DNA from: Azospirillum brasilense
GTDB lineage: Bacteria > Pseudomonadota > Alphaproteobacteria > Azospirillales > Azospirillaceae
Assembly: GCF_008365405.1 (NCBI RefSeq)
Contig: NZ_QOKV01000012.1
Span: 62,001-126,000, forward strand
Direction: 5' to 3'
Length of the DNA stretch: 64,000 nt
Below, piece after piece: positions 1-9,946 of this stretch. The translations under genes and the position numbers were made by a program. A model generated the notes under the pieces. It ran no database searches, was not told where the DNA came from, and saw only the letters and a program-made list of their open reading frames with translations. Each line of letters opens with the position of its first letter. The first letter of the stretch is position 1.

Positions 1-1122
1 CGATTTGCCGGAGCCGTTGCGGCCCTTCAGCACCAGGATGTTGCCGGCGGGCACCGACAGGGTCAGCCGGCGCAGCAGCGGAGTGACGCCGCCCGGCGGG
101 GTGAAGGTCAGGTCGCGCAGTTCCAGCGTGCCGGCGTAGCGGGGCAGGCTGGTGCCGCCGGTCGGCTCGACCGCGGTGCGGGCGAACTGCTCCAGCCGCG
201 CCTGCGCCTGCCGGGCCATCGCCAGGGACTCGCCGATCTGGGCCAGCCGGGTGAAGGGGGCCAGCGCGCGGCCGACCAGCAGGTTGATGCCGATCAGCGA
301 CCCGACGTCCAGCTCGCCGCGCACCACCAGGACGGCGCCGGTCGCGATCACCGCCACGCCCTGGAGCGCCTGGAGGCTCTGCGCCGCCGACTGGGCGCGG
401 CCCTGGCGCATCGACATGCGCTCGCGGACCACGCGCAGGGCCTTGGCCGCGCGCTGCCAGTCGCCGAGGAGCGGCTTGGCGCCGCCGAACAGGGCGACCG
501 CGTCGCGCCCGACGATGGCGGTGGTGACCAGCCCCTGGGCGTCGGCGCCGGCTTGGGCGAGGTCGCGCCCGACCGCCCGCATGTCCGCCTGGGCGAGCAG
601 CCCGGCGGCGATGGCCAGCAGCGTGAAGACGAGGCAGATCGCCGCCAGCGGCCAGGAGATCAGCGCCACCACCAGGATGAAGCCGAGCGCGAAGGGCAGG
701 TCGAACAGAGTCGCGAGGTTGGCGGAGCCGAGCGCGGAGTCGATCTGCTCCGGCGCCCGCAACGCCTCGCGCCGGGCCGCGTCGCCCTCCGCCGATCCGG
801 CGCCGCTGCGCGCGGTCATCAGGATGCCGAAGGCCCCGGTGGTCAGACGCTCGTGCTCGGCCCGCCCGATGCGCCCGGCGATGCCCAGCCGGACGTGGCG
901 GAACAGATGCTCGAAGGCGATGGACAGCACGACGCCGACGGTCAGCGCCGCCAGCGTCGAATCGACGCCGTGCGTCACGTAGCGGTTCAGCACCAGCATC
1001 GTGTAGAAGGACGAGGCCAGCCCGAGCAGGTTCGCCGCCAGCGACGCCGCAAAGACGCGGGCGGTCAGCCGCAGGTTGGCGCGCAGCCGCAGGGCGAGAA
1101 GCCCAAGGGCGCCGCCGCTCAT
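1..1122 (-). CDS. Type I secretion ABC exporter, membrane/ATPase subunit (partial)
   Basis: Inner-membrane exporter of a type I secretion system, cut by the left window edge. The 374 visible residues hold the N-terminal cytoplasmic start, a six-helix membrane domain (about residues 20-280) and the beginning of the ATPase domain; the Walker A motif GRNGSGKS lies at the very edge. There is no N-terminal C39 peptidase-like domain, so it resembles PrtD-type exporters rather than HlyB or bacteriocin exporters. Its ATG overlaps the stop of the TolC-like gene (ATGA), so the two are translationally coupled. The neighbouring giant repeat protein is the obvious cargo. The periplasmic adaptor (HlyD type) is not visible and may lie to the left. 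The LSGGQ and Walker B motifs are outside the window. Confidence 0.88.
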   Translation of the reverse strand, partial: MSGGALGLLALRLRANLRLTARVFAASLAANLLGLASSFYTMLVLNRYVTHGVDSTLAALTVGVVLSIAFEHLFRHVRLGIAGRIGRAEHERLTTGAFGILMTARSGAGSAEGDAARREALRAPEQIDSALGSANLATLFDLPFALGFILVVALISWPLAAICLVFTLLAIAAGLLAQADMRAVGRDLAQAGADAQGLVTTAIVGRDAVALFGGAKPLLGDWQRAAKALRVVRERMSMRQGRAQSAAQSLQALQGVAVIATGAVLVVRGELDVGSLIGINLLVGRALAPFTRLAQIGESLAMARQAQARLEQFARTAVEPTGGTSLPRYAGTLELRDLTFTPPGGVTPLLRRLTLSVPAGNILVLKGRNGSGKS

Positions 1123-2501
1123 CGTTGCTCTCCCGTGCCGCGCCGGCCCATATCGCGGAAGGCGCCGCGGCCCATCGGGGCCAGCTTCGGCATCGGCTTG
1201 GTCTGGATGTCGGCGGCGTTCAGCCGGCCCATGGCGGCGAGCAGGCGGTAGCCGGCCAGCACCAGCTCCGTCTCCGCCGCGGCGGCGTCGCTGCGCGCGT
1301 TGATCAGCGTCGTCTCGCCCGACAGGATGTCGATCAGCGACCGGGTGCCCAGCTCTCGTTCCGACCGCGCCACGTCGAGGAAGCCGGCGGCGAGGCTCGC
1401 CTGATCGTTCAGCAACTGGACTTGGGCGCGGGCGCTTTCCAGGCGGTTCCAGCTGTTGCGGACGGTCTCCAGCACCGTGCGCTCCTGGTCGGCCCAGGTG
1501 GCGTCGGCGGCCCGCAGGTCGGCCTCGGCCAGCCGGATGCTGTTGAGCGCGGTCAGGCCGGTGTTCAGCGAAAAGGTGACCTGGAGCTTGAACAGCAGCT
1601 CGTTCTGCCGCCCGGACTGGCCGGCGACGTCGCGCTTGATGTTGTGTTCCACGAAGCCGTCGATCCGCGGGTAGAGGGTGCGGCCGCGCACCGAGGTCAC
1701 CGCCTCCTGCGCCGCGGCGGCGGTCAGGGCCAGCTCCTGAAGGCGCGGGTTGTGGCGGCGCGCCTCCTCCACCGCCGCGTCCATCGAGACGGGCAGGCCG
1801 GCGCGCGTCATCGCCAGGACCTGGGCGTTGCTCACCTGGAAGGGGACATGGCCGAAGAAGGCCTGGAAGCGGCTCTGCGCGTTCTGCGTCGCCTCCTCCG
1901 CCGCGACGCGGCGCGCCTGGGCGCCGGCGAGCTGGCTCTTGGCTTGGAGAACGTCGGTGGAGAAGCCGAAGCCCTCCTGAAGCCGCACCTCCTCCAGCCC
2001 GGTCTGGCGGCGGATGTTGTCCTCGGACTGGCGCGCGAAGGCGAGGAGCTGGTGGGCGCGGACGAGGCTGGCGTAGGCGGTGAGGCCCTCCACCAGCAGC
2101 TCCTGCCGGGTGCGCTCCACCGCGATGTCGGCGCGGACCAGCGTCACCTGGGCGCGCCGGATGTCGGCGTTGGTCGCGTCGAAGTCCCAGATCAGCTGCG
2201 TCGCCCGCGCCGAAAACTGCGAGGCGTTCATGTCCGTGTTGGGCAGGCCGGCCGGCTTGGTCGTGCTCTCACGCCCGCCGTTGGCCGACAGGCTCAGCGT
2301 CGGGAACCAGCCGCCATGGCTGACCCGCAGGGCGTTGCGGGCCCCGTCTGCAGCGGCCTCCGCCCCACGCAGGCGGTCGTGGGTCTCCGTTGCCTTGCCG
2401 ATCAGCGCCACCACCTCGTCGCGCGGAGACGCAACCGAAGGTTGTGAGGCTCCGGTCAGGAGCGGAAGCGCAACCGTGGCGATAAGACAAAACTTGTGCA
2501 T
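1119..2501 (-). CDS. TolC-family outer-membrane efflux/secretion protein
   Basis: Outer-membrane channel of 460 residues for type I secretion. It has a signal peptide (about residues 1-25, hydrophobic core followed by a small-residue cleavage region) and two long helical halves rich in Ala, Glu, Arg and Gln that match the internal duplication of the TolC/AggA/LapE family. The length is typical. The ATG at 2501 is preceded by AGGA at a suitable distance. It is followed without a gap by the exporter ATPase and preceded by the adhesin gene, so it most likely forms the outer-membrane exit for that adhesin. A separate promoter may lie in the AT-rich stretch 2502-2635. Function is inferred from family and context. 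Confidence 0.88.
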   Translation of the reverse strand: MHKFCLIATVALPLLTGASQPSVASPRDEVVALIGKATETHDRLRGAEAAADGARNALRVSHGGWFPTLSLSANGGRESTTKPAGLPNTDMNASQFSARATQLIWDFDATNADIRRAQVTLVRADIAVERTRQELLVEGLTAYASLVRAHQLLAFARQSEDNIRRQTGLEEVRLQEGFGFSTDVLQAKSQLAGAQARRVAAEEATQNAQSRFQAFFGHVPFQVSNAQVLAMTRAGLPVSMDAAVEEARRHNPRLQELALTAAAAQEAVTSVRGRTLYPRIDGFVEHNIKRDVAGQSGRQNELLFKLQVTFSLNTGLTALNSIRLAEADLRAADATWADQERTVLETVRNSWNRLESARAQVQLLNDQASLAAGFLDVARSERELGTRSLIDILSGETTLINARSDAAAAETELVLAGYRLLAAMGRLNAADIQTKPMPKLAPMGRGAFRDMGRRGTGEQR

Positions 2502-2635
2502 GAGGGTCCTGGAGATCGCCGCATGTCTAGGCTCTTCGGCCTACAGCGATGATGATCTTAGTCGAGAACTCTCATACTCATTTAGGACAAAACAGTATCC
2601 AAATACCTAAAAATGCGTCGAATTCTGTCAGTCGC
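2502..2635 (-). promoter_or_regulatory. AT-rich spacer upstream of the TolC-like gene
   Basis: This 134-base gap between the adhesin stop and the TolC start is much richer in A and T than the surroundings. It contains an imperfect inverted repeat (ATTTAGG near 2579 facing CCTAAAAAT near 2605). It could hold the end of the adhesin transcript, the promoter of the secretion genes, or both. No clear promoter boxes can be assigned by eye. Confidence 0.3.
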
Positions 2636-5600
2636 TCATGAATTTTCTGCGACCGGCACAATCGTCGAGGCGTGGGTTGTGGCGTGGTGTGTGTCGGCGG
2701 TGTGGGCGGTCATGGCCCAATCGCCGTTGTGCGCATCCAGGCCGTTTTGCACAACCGGAACGGTGTCCGGCAGGCCCAGGCCGGAGGAGAGAAGCGCTGC
2801 GTAGTCGAAGCGCCCGTGATCGGCCTGCGGCAACGCGGCCAGCGGCTGGCTGTGCAGCTGCGCCGCGGCGGTGGCCTGCGCGTCGAAGGTGACGCCGGCC
2901 ACCAGGCGGCTGCTGCCGTCGGCCATGGTCATGCTGGTGGTGCCGAGGATCTGGTTGCCGGCAAGCGTCGTGTCCGTTGGGGTCGCCGTGGTGGCGATGG
3001 AGAGGATTCCGGCGTCAGCCAGCGTGCGCAGCTCGCCCGGCTGGCTCACCCCGTCGCCGTCGGCGTCCTGCCAGACCTGGAGCGTGGCGAAGCTCTCGTC
3101 GGCGGCGTCCAACCGCCCGTCACGATTGCTGTCGAGCGAGGCGAGCGCCTCCAGGCTGCTGTTGAAGCCGCCACCGCTCGAGCCGGCTCCGAAATGCTCC
3201 GACACCAGTTCGCGCCCGTCGTCGATGCGCCCGTTGTGGTTGTCGTCGCGCACCAGAAGGGCGTTGCCCTTGCCGACCCAGCCGGTCCGGTCGGCCACGC
3301 CGTCGCCGCTGACGTCGAACAGGACGCCGTCGGTCAGCGCCCGCAGGGCCAGCCCGTCACCGCCCATGTCCAGCACGATGGGGTCGCTGGCGACGGAGGT
3401 CAGCTTGATGTTGTCGACGCGCAGGATCGGGTTGACGCTGTTATCGCTGGTGTCGGAGGTGCCGAATCCCAGCGACAGGGTGCTGTTGGCCGCGATCACC
3501 ACGCTGAACTTGCCGCTGGCGCTCGCGTCCTTGGCGAGCAGCGTGACCACGCCGTTGACGCTGACGAAGGCGAAGTCGTGATAGCCGGGGTCGGAGAAGA
3601 TGAAGGTCCAGTCGAAGGTCAGCGTCGTGTCCTTCGTCACGGTGACGGTGCTGGCCAGCTTCATCGCGTTGCCGAAGGAGGGAATGGTCCCGGTCGCCGT
3701 GGCGATGGAGCCGTGGGCGAGGCCGAGGAAGTCCTCCAACTGCGTCGGCGACCGCCCGCCCGCGGAGGTCAGGGTGCCCTCATGCCCGTCGCCCGTGGCG
3801 CCCACCGTGGCGCCGCCGGTGTAGTTCCAGCCGGTCAGCCCCTTGTCGAAGGAGCCGTTGGGGATCAGCACGCCGGGATGCAGGGTGACGGTGTCCGTCG
3901 CGGCGGAGAAGGCGCTGCCGGCGCCGAGGGTGACGGCGACCTTGGACCCGGCGCTGCCGGTGGTCTGGTCCCAGGCGCGGATGGTCAGGGCGCCGTTGAC
4001 GGTGGCCGGCACCGCGGCGTCGGGCTGGAAGTAGAGCCGGTCGGTGGCACGCAGCAGAAGGGCGGAATCGCTGTCGTTGACCGCGCCGACGAGGCTCCAG
4101 CTGGCGCCGTTGTCGGTGGAGAACCACCAGCGGCCATAGCTCTCGTTGGCGCCGGTCAGGGCGATGCCGGTGAGGGCGCCCGCGTCTGCGTCGGTGACGT
4201 TCGCCGGGCCGCTGCCGTTCAGCCCGACCAGCTTGGACACCGCGAAGCCGACCGCTCCCGCGGTGGGGGCGGCCAGGGCCTCCGCCGCCACGGTCACGTC
4301 GAGGTTGGTGTCGATCAGGATGGGGGAGGCGTTCGGCGGCGCCACGGTGACTCCGATGGAGGCGGTCGCGGTCAGCGGCCCGCCGGCCCCGCCGTTGCCG
4401 AGATCGTTCACGACGATCCGGATGGCGTCGGCCCCGGTGTAGGAACTGGCCGTGTAGAGGAGCCCGTTGGCGGCGCCGAGCAGCCCGTTGATGGTGGCGA
4501 GCGTCGCACGGACGGTGACGGTGTCCGTTCCGTTGCCGGTGATGACGGCGTCCCACCCGGCATCGGCCAGGGTCAGCGTGCCGTGGCCGGCGCTCAGCGT
4601 CACCAGCATCGGCAGCGCGCCGGCGTCGACGTCGGACAGCGACAGGCCGGTGACCGCCACGGCCACGCCCTTCACCGTCGCCAGCGCCGCCGTGCCGGCG
4701 GTGATCTGCGGCGCGTCGTTGACGGGGGTGACGGCTCCGGTCAGGGCGATGGTGTCGGCGCTGTAGACGGTGCTGCCGCCGACGCCCGCCGTCAGGTCGA
4801 CGCGGCCGCCGGTGACGACGGGCGCGCCGCCGTCCTCGATCAGCCGGACGGTCAAGGCCGGGGTGGTGCCGTTCCAGTCGGTGGCGGGAACGAAGCGCAG
4901 CAGCGCGTTGGCGGCGACGACCAGCGCCGCCCCCTCGGCCACCGCGCCCACGGTGATCCAGGCGGAACCGGACCAGTACTGCCAGACGCCCTGTCCGGCG
5001 GTCGCCGCGTTGCCGACGATGGCGACGCCGGCGAAGCCGTTGGCGGAGGAGCCGCCGCCCACCGCGTCCGCCGGGTCGGAGAACAGATGGCCGAACAGGG
5101 CGGTGACGCTGGTGCCCGTCGGATTGGCGGTGTCCTCGGCGATGGTCGGCAGTGTGGCCGCCGTGCCCGTTGCCACCGGGGCATCGTTGACGGAGGTGAC
5201 GGTGCCCGTCAGCGTGATGGTCCCGGCGCTGAAACGGCTGTCTCCGCCGACGCTCGTCGCGTCGATCCGCTCGCCGCTGGCGATCGGGCCTTGCGACGTG
5301 TCGACCAGTCGGACGGTGAGGGCCGGGGTGGTGCCGTTCCAGTTGGCGGCGGGAACGAAGCGCAGCGCCGTGTTCGCCGCCAGCAGCAGGCCGTTGCCGC
5401 CGCCGATTGCGCCGATGTCGGTCCAGCCGCTTCCGGTCCAGTACTGCCATGCTCCTTGCGCCGCGGTGGCGGCGTTGCCGACCACCACCACGCCGGCCAG
5501 CGTGTCGGCCGCCGATCCGCCGCCCACCGCGTCGGCGGCGTCGGAGAAGAGAGGACCGAACAGGCTGGAGACGGTGGTGCCCGTGGGGTTGGCGGTGTCC

Positions 5601-8600
5601 TCCGCGATGGGCGTCAAGATGGCCGCCGTGCCCGTCGCCACGGGGGCGTCGTTGACCGCGCTGACCGTGGTGGTCAGGGCGACGGTGCCGGCGCTGTAGC
5701 GGCTGTCGCCGCCCACGCTCGCCAGGGCGACCCGCCCACCGCTGGTCACGGCCCCTTGGGAGTCGTCGATCAGCCGGACGGTCAAAGCCGGGGTGGTGCC
5801 GTTCCAGTTGGCCGCGGGAACGAAGCGCAACGCCGTGTTGGCGGCCAGCAGCAGGGCGTTGCCGTCCGAGGCGGCGCCCACGGCGGTCCAGCCCGTGCCG
5901 GTCCAGTATTGCCAGACGCCTTGCGAGGTCGCCGCGTTGCCGACGATGGCGATCCCGGCGAAACCGTTGGCGGCGGAACCGCCGCTCACGGCGTCCGTCG
6001 CGTCGGAGAACAGGTGGGCGAACAGGCTGGTAACGGTGGCACCCGCCGGGTTGACGGCGTCTTCGGCGATCATCGGCAGGGTGGCGGTCGTTCCGGTGGC
6101 GACCGGCGCGTCGTTGATGGGGGTGACGGTTCCGGTCAGCGCGATGGTCCCGGCGCTGTAGACCGTGCTGCCGCCGACGCCACCGGTCAGGTCGACGCGG
6201 TTTCCGGTGACAATGGGCGCGCCGCCGTCCTCGATCAGCCTGACGGTCAGGGCCGGGGTGATGCCGTTCCAGTTGGCGGCGGGAACGAAGCGCAGCGCCG
6301 TGTTGGCGGCCAACAGCAGCCCGTTGGCGTCGCTCGCAGCGCCGATGCCGGCCCAGGTGGTGCCCGTCCAGTACTGCCACGTTCCTTGCCCCACGGTGGC
6401 GGCGTTGCCGACCACCACCACGCCGGCGAAGCCATTGGCCGCCGAGCCGCCGCTGACCGCGTCGGCGGCGTCGGAGAACAGGTGACCGAACAGGGCGGAG
6501 ACGGTGGCACCCGCCGGGTTGGCGATGTCCTCGGCGATGGTCGGCAGGGTGGCCGTCGTGCCGGTCGCCACCGGAGCGTCGTTGACCGCCTCAACGCCGG
6601 TGGTCAGGGCGATGGTGCCCAGGCTGTAGCGGCTGTCGCCGCCGGCACCCGTCACGTCCGCCCGCTCGCCGCTGGTGACCGACCCTTGCGAATCGTCGAT
6701 CAGGCGAACCACCAGGCTTGGCGGCACGCCGTTCCAGTCGGCGGCGGGCAGGAAGCGCAGCTTGGTGTCGGCGGACAGCAGCAGGGCGTTGCCATTCGAC
6801 ACCGTTCCCACGGCGGTCCAGGCCGTGCCGGTCCAGTATTGCCATTGCCCCTGGGCGGTGTCCGCACCGTTGGCGATCACCGCCACGCCGGCGAAGCCGT
6901 TGGCGGCGGAGCCGCCCGCCACGGCGTCCGCCGGATCGGAGAACAGGTGGGCGAACAGGGTGGAGACGGTGGCGCCGGACGGATCGGCGGCGTCTTCGGC
7001 GACCGCCGGCAGAAGCGTCGTCGTTCCGATCGCGACCGGCGCGTCGTTGACCGGGGTGACGGTCCCGGTCAGGGCGATGGTGCCGGTGCTGTAAACGGTG
7101 ATGCCGCCGACGCCGGTCGTCAGGTCGACGCGGCCACCGGTGACAACGGACGCACCGCCGTCCTCGATCAGCCGGACGGTCAGGGCCGGGGTGGTGCCGT
7201 TCCAGTTGGCCGCCGGCAGGAAGCGCAGCTTGGCGTCGGCGGCGAGGATCAGCGCCGTTCCCTCTGCGACCTCGCCCACGGCGGTCCAGGCGGAACCGGT
7301 CCAATATTGCCAGACGCCCTGCCCGGCGGTCGCCGCGTTGCCGACCACCGCCACGCCGGCGAAGCCGTTGCCGGCGGAGCCGAACACCGCGTCGGTGGGG
7401 TCGGAGAACAGCCCGCCGAACAGCGACGCGACGCCGGCGCCCGCCGGGTTTGCGGTGTCTTCGGCGACGGCGGCGAGGACCGCCTGCGCGCCGGTCGCCA
7501 CCGGGGCGCCGTTCACCGGGGTCACCTCCAGCGTCAAGGGAGCGACGTCCCCCGACAGCGGGGTGGTGCCGCCGACGCCGTCCAGCGTGAACAGCCGGTG
7601 CTCGGCGCCGCTGAAGCCCTCGGCCCATTCGCCGTTCACCGCCCGCAGCCCGAGCGACGGTGCGGTGCCGTTCCAGTTGGCGGCCGGCAGGAAGCGCAGC
7701 AGGGCGCTGTCCGGAAGAACGAGGGCCGCCCCGTCGCCGACCGTGCCCACCGCCTGCCACACGCTGCCGTCCACGCTGTACTGCCAGACGCCGAACGGGG
7801 AGTCCGGGTTCGCCACCACGGCGACGCCGATCACGCGGCTGCCGGCCTCGCCGGGCCGGAACATCGCCTCGATCAGGTGGAAGACGGCGAAACCGGCCGG
7901 GGCCGCGGTGCCCTCGGCGATCGCCAGGGCCTTCGCGAAGGCCGCCGCGTCGAAGCCGGCCGAGAGGGTGGGGGCCGCCACCGGCGGCACCGCCGCGGGC
8001 AGGGTGGCGGCGGCCGCCTCGATGGCGCGGGCGACCTGCTGCTGGATTTGCGCGGCGACGGCGAAGGGGTCGCTGGTCAGCGCCTTGGTGACCGCCGGGG
8101 AGGCGGGCGGGGCGCTGGTGGTTGGCGCGGGGGCGGTGGCGCTCGGCGCGGCGGTGTCGGCGCTCTTGGCGGTTCCGGCCGCGTCGAAGCTGATCGGCTT
8201 CAGCGCGGGTTCGCTTCCCATGCTGGATTTGGCCGCGGCCGGAGGCGCCTCGCCCTCCGCCGAGGACGCGTCGGCGGTCTTATCGGCGGCTTCGCCCTTC
8301 GCGTCCTCCTTGGCCCCGTCCTCCTTGGCGCCTTCCTCTTTGGCGCCGTCTTTCTCGCCGCCCTCGTCCTTGCCGCCCTCCTTGCCCTCGGCCGGGGCTT
8401 CGGCGACCTGCTCGGCGGATTTCTCCCCGCCGCCCTTGTCGCCGTCTCCTTTGGCGCCGTCCTTGGCCGCCTCTCCTGCGGGCGGCGGGTTGGCGAGATC
8501 GGCCAGCGCCTTGTTCTCGGCGGAAACGGGAACTTCGCTGCCCTGGGCGTTCTGCTGCACCGTCTCCGCCGCTTGGCGGGCGGCGGCGAGCGCCGATCCG

Positions 8601-9901
8601 GGGGCACGCCCGTCCGCCAGAGCCTGCCCGAGCGCGGCGTTGAAGGCGGCGCCGGAGCCGCCGAGCGCCTGCACCGCCTGCTGGACGTTCTGCCCGCTGG
8701 CGAGCGCCGCGATCAGCCCGTCGCTCTTGACGCCCTTTGCGGTTTCGGCGGACAGGGCCAGCGTGGTGGACACGGTCTGCTGCGCCGATCCCAGCGCGCC
8801 GGACATCTCCTGACCGCTGGACAGGGCCCGCCCCAGCGCCTCGCCGAAGCCGCCGGCCGCCGCGCCGTCGAGCCCGGCGGCGGCGGCGAAGGTCTTGACG
8901 GTGGCCGCCACATTCTGGCCGGACGACAGCGAGGCGACCAGCGCGTCCGCCGGCTTCGCCGGCACGGCGGCGGCCTCCTGCCGGGCCGCCATGTCCGTCT
9001 GCGCCCGGGCCGAGGCGCCGAGCGCCGCGTCGGGTGGCGCGCCCTGCGCCAGCGCGTCGTTCAGGACGCTGGTGAAGGCTGGGTTGCCCGCCAGCGCGCC
9101 GCTTGCGCCGTCCGTCTTTCCGGCAGCGAGGGCGCCGAGCAGGCGCGCGCCGTCGGTCTGTTCGACTGCGACGGAATTGGTCTGGACCGCGCCGGCGGCA
9201 CTCAACGCCTGAGCCTCGGCAATGGCGCCGGCGGCGTCGGCGCCGCTGGACAGGGCGTGCTCCAGCGCTTCGGCGAAGTGACCGCCCGATCCGGGGCCGA
9301 GCGCCGTCACCGCGTCCTGCACCCCCACGCCGGAGGCGAGCGCCGCGGCGAGCTTGTCGGACGGCGAGACGGGAACGGCGTCCGGCATCGCCGGGGCGGT
9401 GGGGGGAGCGGTCAAGGCCTGCGACAGGGCGGCGATCGGATCGGCGGCCCCCGCCGGGCGGGCCGCCGGGTCCATCACCCCGCTGAACAGAGCGGCCGAC
9501 AGGTCGGACGCCGCCTTGGGATCGTTCGCGCCACCCGGCCCGATTCCCTGTCCCTGGGCCAGGGCGACGGCCAAGCGCTGCTCCCCGGTCAGCGCCGCGG
9601 TTTCCTGGGCGGCTTCCGCCATGCGCGCCGCGGTGCCGGCGGCGATCCGGCTCGCCTGGGCGATCGCGTCATCGGGCGTGGCGCTGGCGCCGACCCCCGC
9701 CGCGACGTCGCGCATCCAGCCGTCCGCCACGCTGCCCGCGGCGCCTTCCGGCAGGCCCTGTCCGGTCAGCGCCGCCGCCAGCTTCTCCTGCACGGCCTTC
9801 AGCGCGCCGGGATCGCCGCCCAGCAGCACCGCCGCCGCTTCGGACGCCAGGGCATCGGGGATGGTCAGGAGCGGGGCGGTAGCGTCCAGGGTGTCCGGCA
9901 T
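2636..9901 (-). CDS. Giant repeat-containing surface adhesin, probable type I secretion substrate
   Basis: A 2421-residue protein from ATG 9901 (GAGAGG about six bases upstream); an ATG at 9952 would add 17 residues but has no clear ribosome-binding site. There is no Sec signal peptide. Residues about 100-460 are Ala/Gly-rich repeats built around ALASGQNV-like segments. Residues about 467-554 are a Glu/Lys/Gly/Ala-rich low-complexity linker. After one degenerate unit (about 667-795), six tandem repeats of about 155 residues (795-1728) each begin with V-N-D-A-P-V and contain WQYW and NWNGTTP. A cadherin-like NDAP domain follows (1728-1850). The C-terminal part (from about 2177) has DMGGDG, DDNHNGRIDDGRE and other Asp-rich calcium-binding motifs typical of proteins exported by type I systems. 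The adjacent TolC and ABC genes support secretion. The role is inferred to be calcium-dependent attachment or biofilm formation. No LapA-type retention module or LapD/LapG pair was recognised. Confidence 0.82.
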   Translation of the reverse strand: MPDTLDATAPLLTIPDALASEAAAVLLGGDPGALKAVQEKLAAALTGQGLPEGAAGSVADGWMRDVAAGVGASATPDDAIAQASRIAAGTAARMAEAAQETAALTGEQRLAVALAQGQGIGPGGANDPKAASDLSAALFSGVMDPAARPAGAADPIAALSQALTAPPTAPAMPDAVPVSPSDKLAAALASGVGVQDAVTALGPGSGGHFAEALEHALSSGADAAGAIAEAQALSAAGAVQTNSVAVEQTDGARLLGALAAGKTDGASGALAGNPAFTSVLNDALAQGAPPDAALGASARAQTDMAARQEAAAVPAKPADALVASLSSGQNVAATVKTFAAAAGLDGAAAGGFGEALGRALSSGQEMSGALGSAQQTVSTTLALSAETAKGVKSDGLIAALASGQNVQQAVQALGGSGAAFNAALGQALADGRAPGSALAAARQAAETVQQNAQGSEVPVSAENKALADLANPPPAGEAAKDGAKGDGDKGGGEKSAEQVAEAPAEGKEGGKDEGGEKDGAKEEGAKEDGAKEDAKGEAADKTADASSAEGEAPPAAAKSSMGSEPALKPISFDAAGTAKSADTAAPSATAPAPTTSAPPASPAVTKALTSDPFAVAAQIQQQVARAIEAAAATLPAAVPPVAAPTLSAGFDAAAFAKALAIAEGTAAPAGFAVFHLIEAMFRPGEAGSRVIGVAVVANPDSPFGVWQYSVDGSVWQAVGTVGDGAALVLPDSALLRFLPAANWNGTAPSLGLRAVNGEWAEGFSGAEHRLFTLDGVGGTTPLSGDVAPLTLEVTPVNGAPVATGAQAVLAAVAEDTANPAGAGVASLFGGLFSDPTDAVFGSAGNGFAGVAVVGNAATAGQGVWQYWTGSAWTAVGEVAEGTALILAADAKLRFLPAANWNGTTPALTVRLIEDGGASVVTGGRVDLTTGVGGITVYSTGTIALTGTVTPVNDAPVAIGTTTLLPAVAEDAADPSGATVSTLFAHLFSDPADAVAGGSAANGFAGVAVIANGADTAQGQWQYWTGTAWTAVGTVSNGNALLLSADTKLRFLPAADWNGVPPSLVVRLIDDSQGSVTSGERADVTGAGGDSRYSLGTIALTTGVEAVNDAPVATGTTATLPTIAEDIANPAGATVSALFGHLFSDAADAVSGGSAANGFAGVVVVGNAATVGQGTWQYWTGTTWAGIGAASDANGLLLAANTALRFVPAANWNGITPALTVRLIEDGGAPIVTGNRVDLTGGVGGSTVYSAGTIALTGTVTPINDAPVATGTTATLPMIAEDAVNPAGATVTSLFAHLFSDATDAVSGGSAANGFAGIAIVGNAATSQGVWQYWTGTGWTAVGAASDGNALLLAANTALRFVPAANWNGTTPALTVRLIDDSQGAVTSGGRVALASVGGDSRYSAGTVALTTTVSAVNDAPVATGTAAILTPIAEDTANPTGTTVSSLFGPLFSDAADAVGGGSAADTLAGVVVVGNAATAAQGAWQYWTGSGWTDIGAIGGGNGLLLAANTALRFVPAANWNGTTPALTVRLVDTSQGPIASGERIDATSVGGDSRFSAGTITLTGTVTSVNDAPVATGTAATLPTIAEDTANPTGTSVTALFGHLFSDPADAVGGGSSANGFAGVAIVGNAATAGQGVWQYWSGSAWITVGAVAEGAALVVAANALLRFVPATDWNGTTPALTVRLIEDGGAPVVTGGRVDLTAGVGGSTVYSADTIALTGAVTPVNDAPQITAGTAALATVKGVAVAVTGLSLSDVDAGALPMLVTLSAGHGTLTLADAGWDAVITGNGTDTVTVRATLATINGLLGAANGLLYTASSYTGADAIRIVVNDLGNGGAGGPLTATASIGVTVAPPNASPILIDTNLDVTVAAEALAAPTAGAVGFAVSKLVGLNGSGPANVTDADAGALTGIALTGANESYGRWWFSTDNGASWSLVGAVNDSDSALLLRATDRLYFQPDAAVPATVNGALTIRAWDQTTGSAGSKVAVTLGAGSAFSAATDTVTLHPGVLIPNGSFDKGLTGWNYTGGATVGATGDGHEGTLTSAGGRSPTQLEDFLGLAHGSIATATGTIPSFGNAMKLASTVTVTKDTTLTFDWTFIFSDPGYHDFAFVSVNGVVTLLAKDASASGKFSVVIAANSTLSLGFGTSDTSDNSVNPILRVDNIKLTSVASDPIVLDMGGDGLALRALTDGVLFDVSGDGVADRTGWVGKGNALLVRDDNHNGRIDDGRELVSEHFGAGSSGGGFNSSLEALASLDSNRDGRLDAADESFATLQVWQDADGDGVSQPGELRTLADAGILSIATTATPTDTTLAGNQILGTTSMTMADGSSRLVAGVTFDAQATAAAQLHSQPLAALPQADHGRFDYAALLSSGLGLPDTVPVVQNGLDAHNGDWAMTAHTADTHHATTHASTIVPVAENS
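4718..7516 (-). repeat. Six tandem repeats of about 465 bp inside the adhesin gene
   Basis: The V-N-(D/G)-A-P codons recur at 7511, 7046, 6581, 6113, 5651, 5186 and 4718, spacings of 465, 465, 468, 462, 465 and 468 bases. All spacings are multiples of three, so gain or loss of a unit keeps the frame. The units are very alike at both DNA and protein level. They encode one extracellular domain each. Confidence 0.92.
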
Positions 9902-9946
9902 AGTGGCCCTCTCGCCATCGCGGCGGTCGCGTATCGGGAAGGCCAA

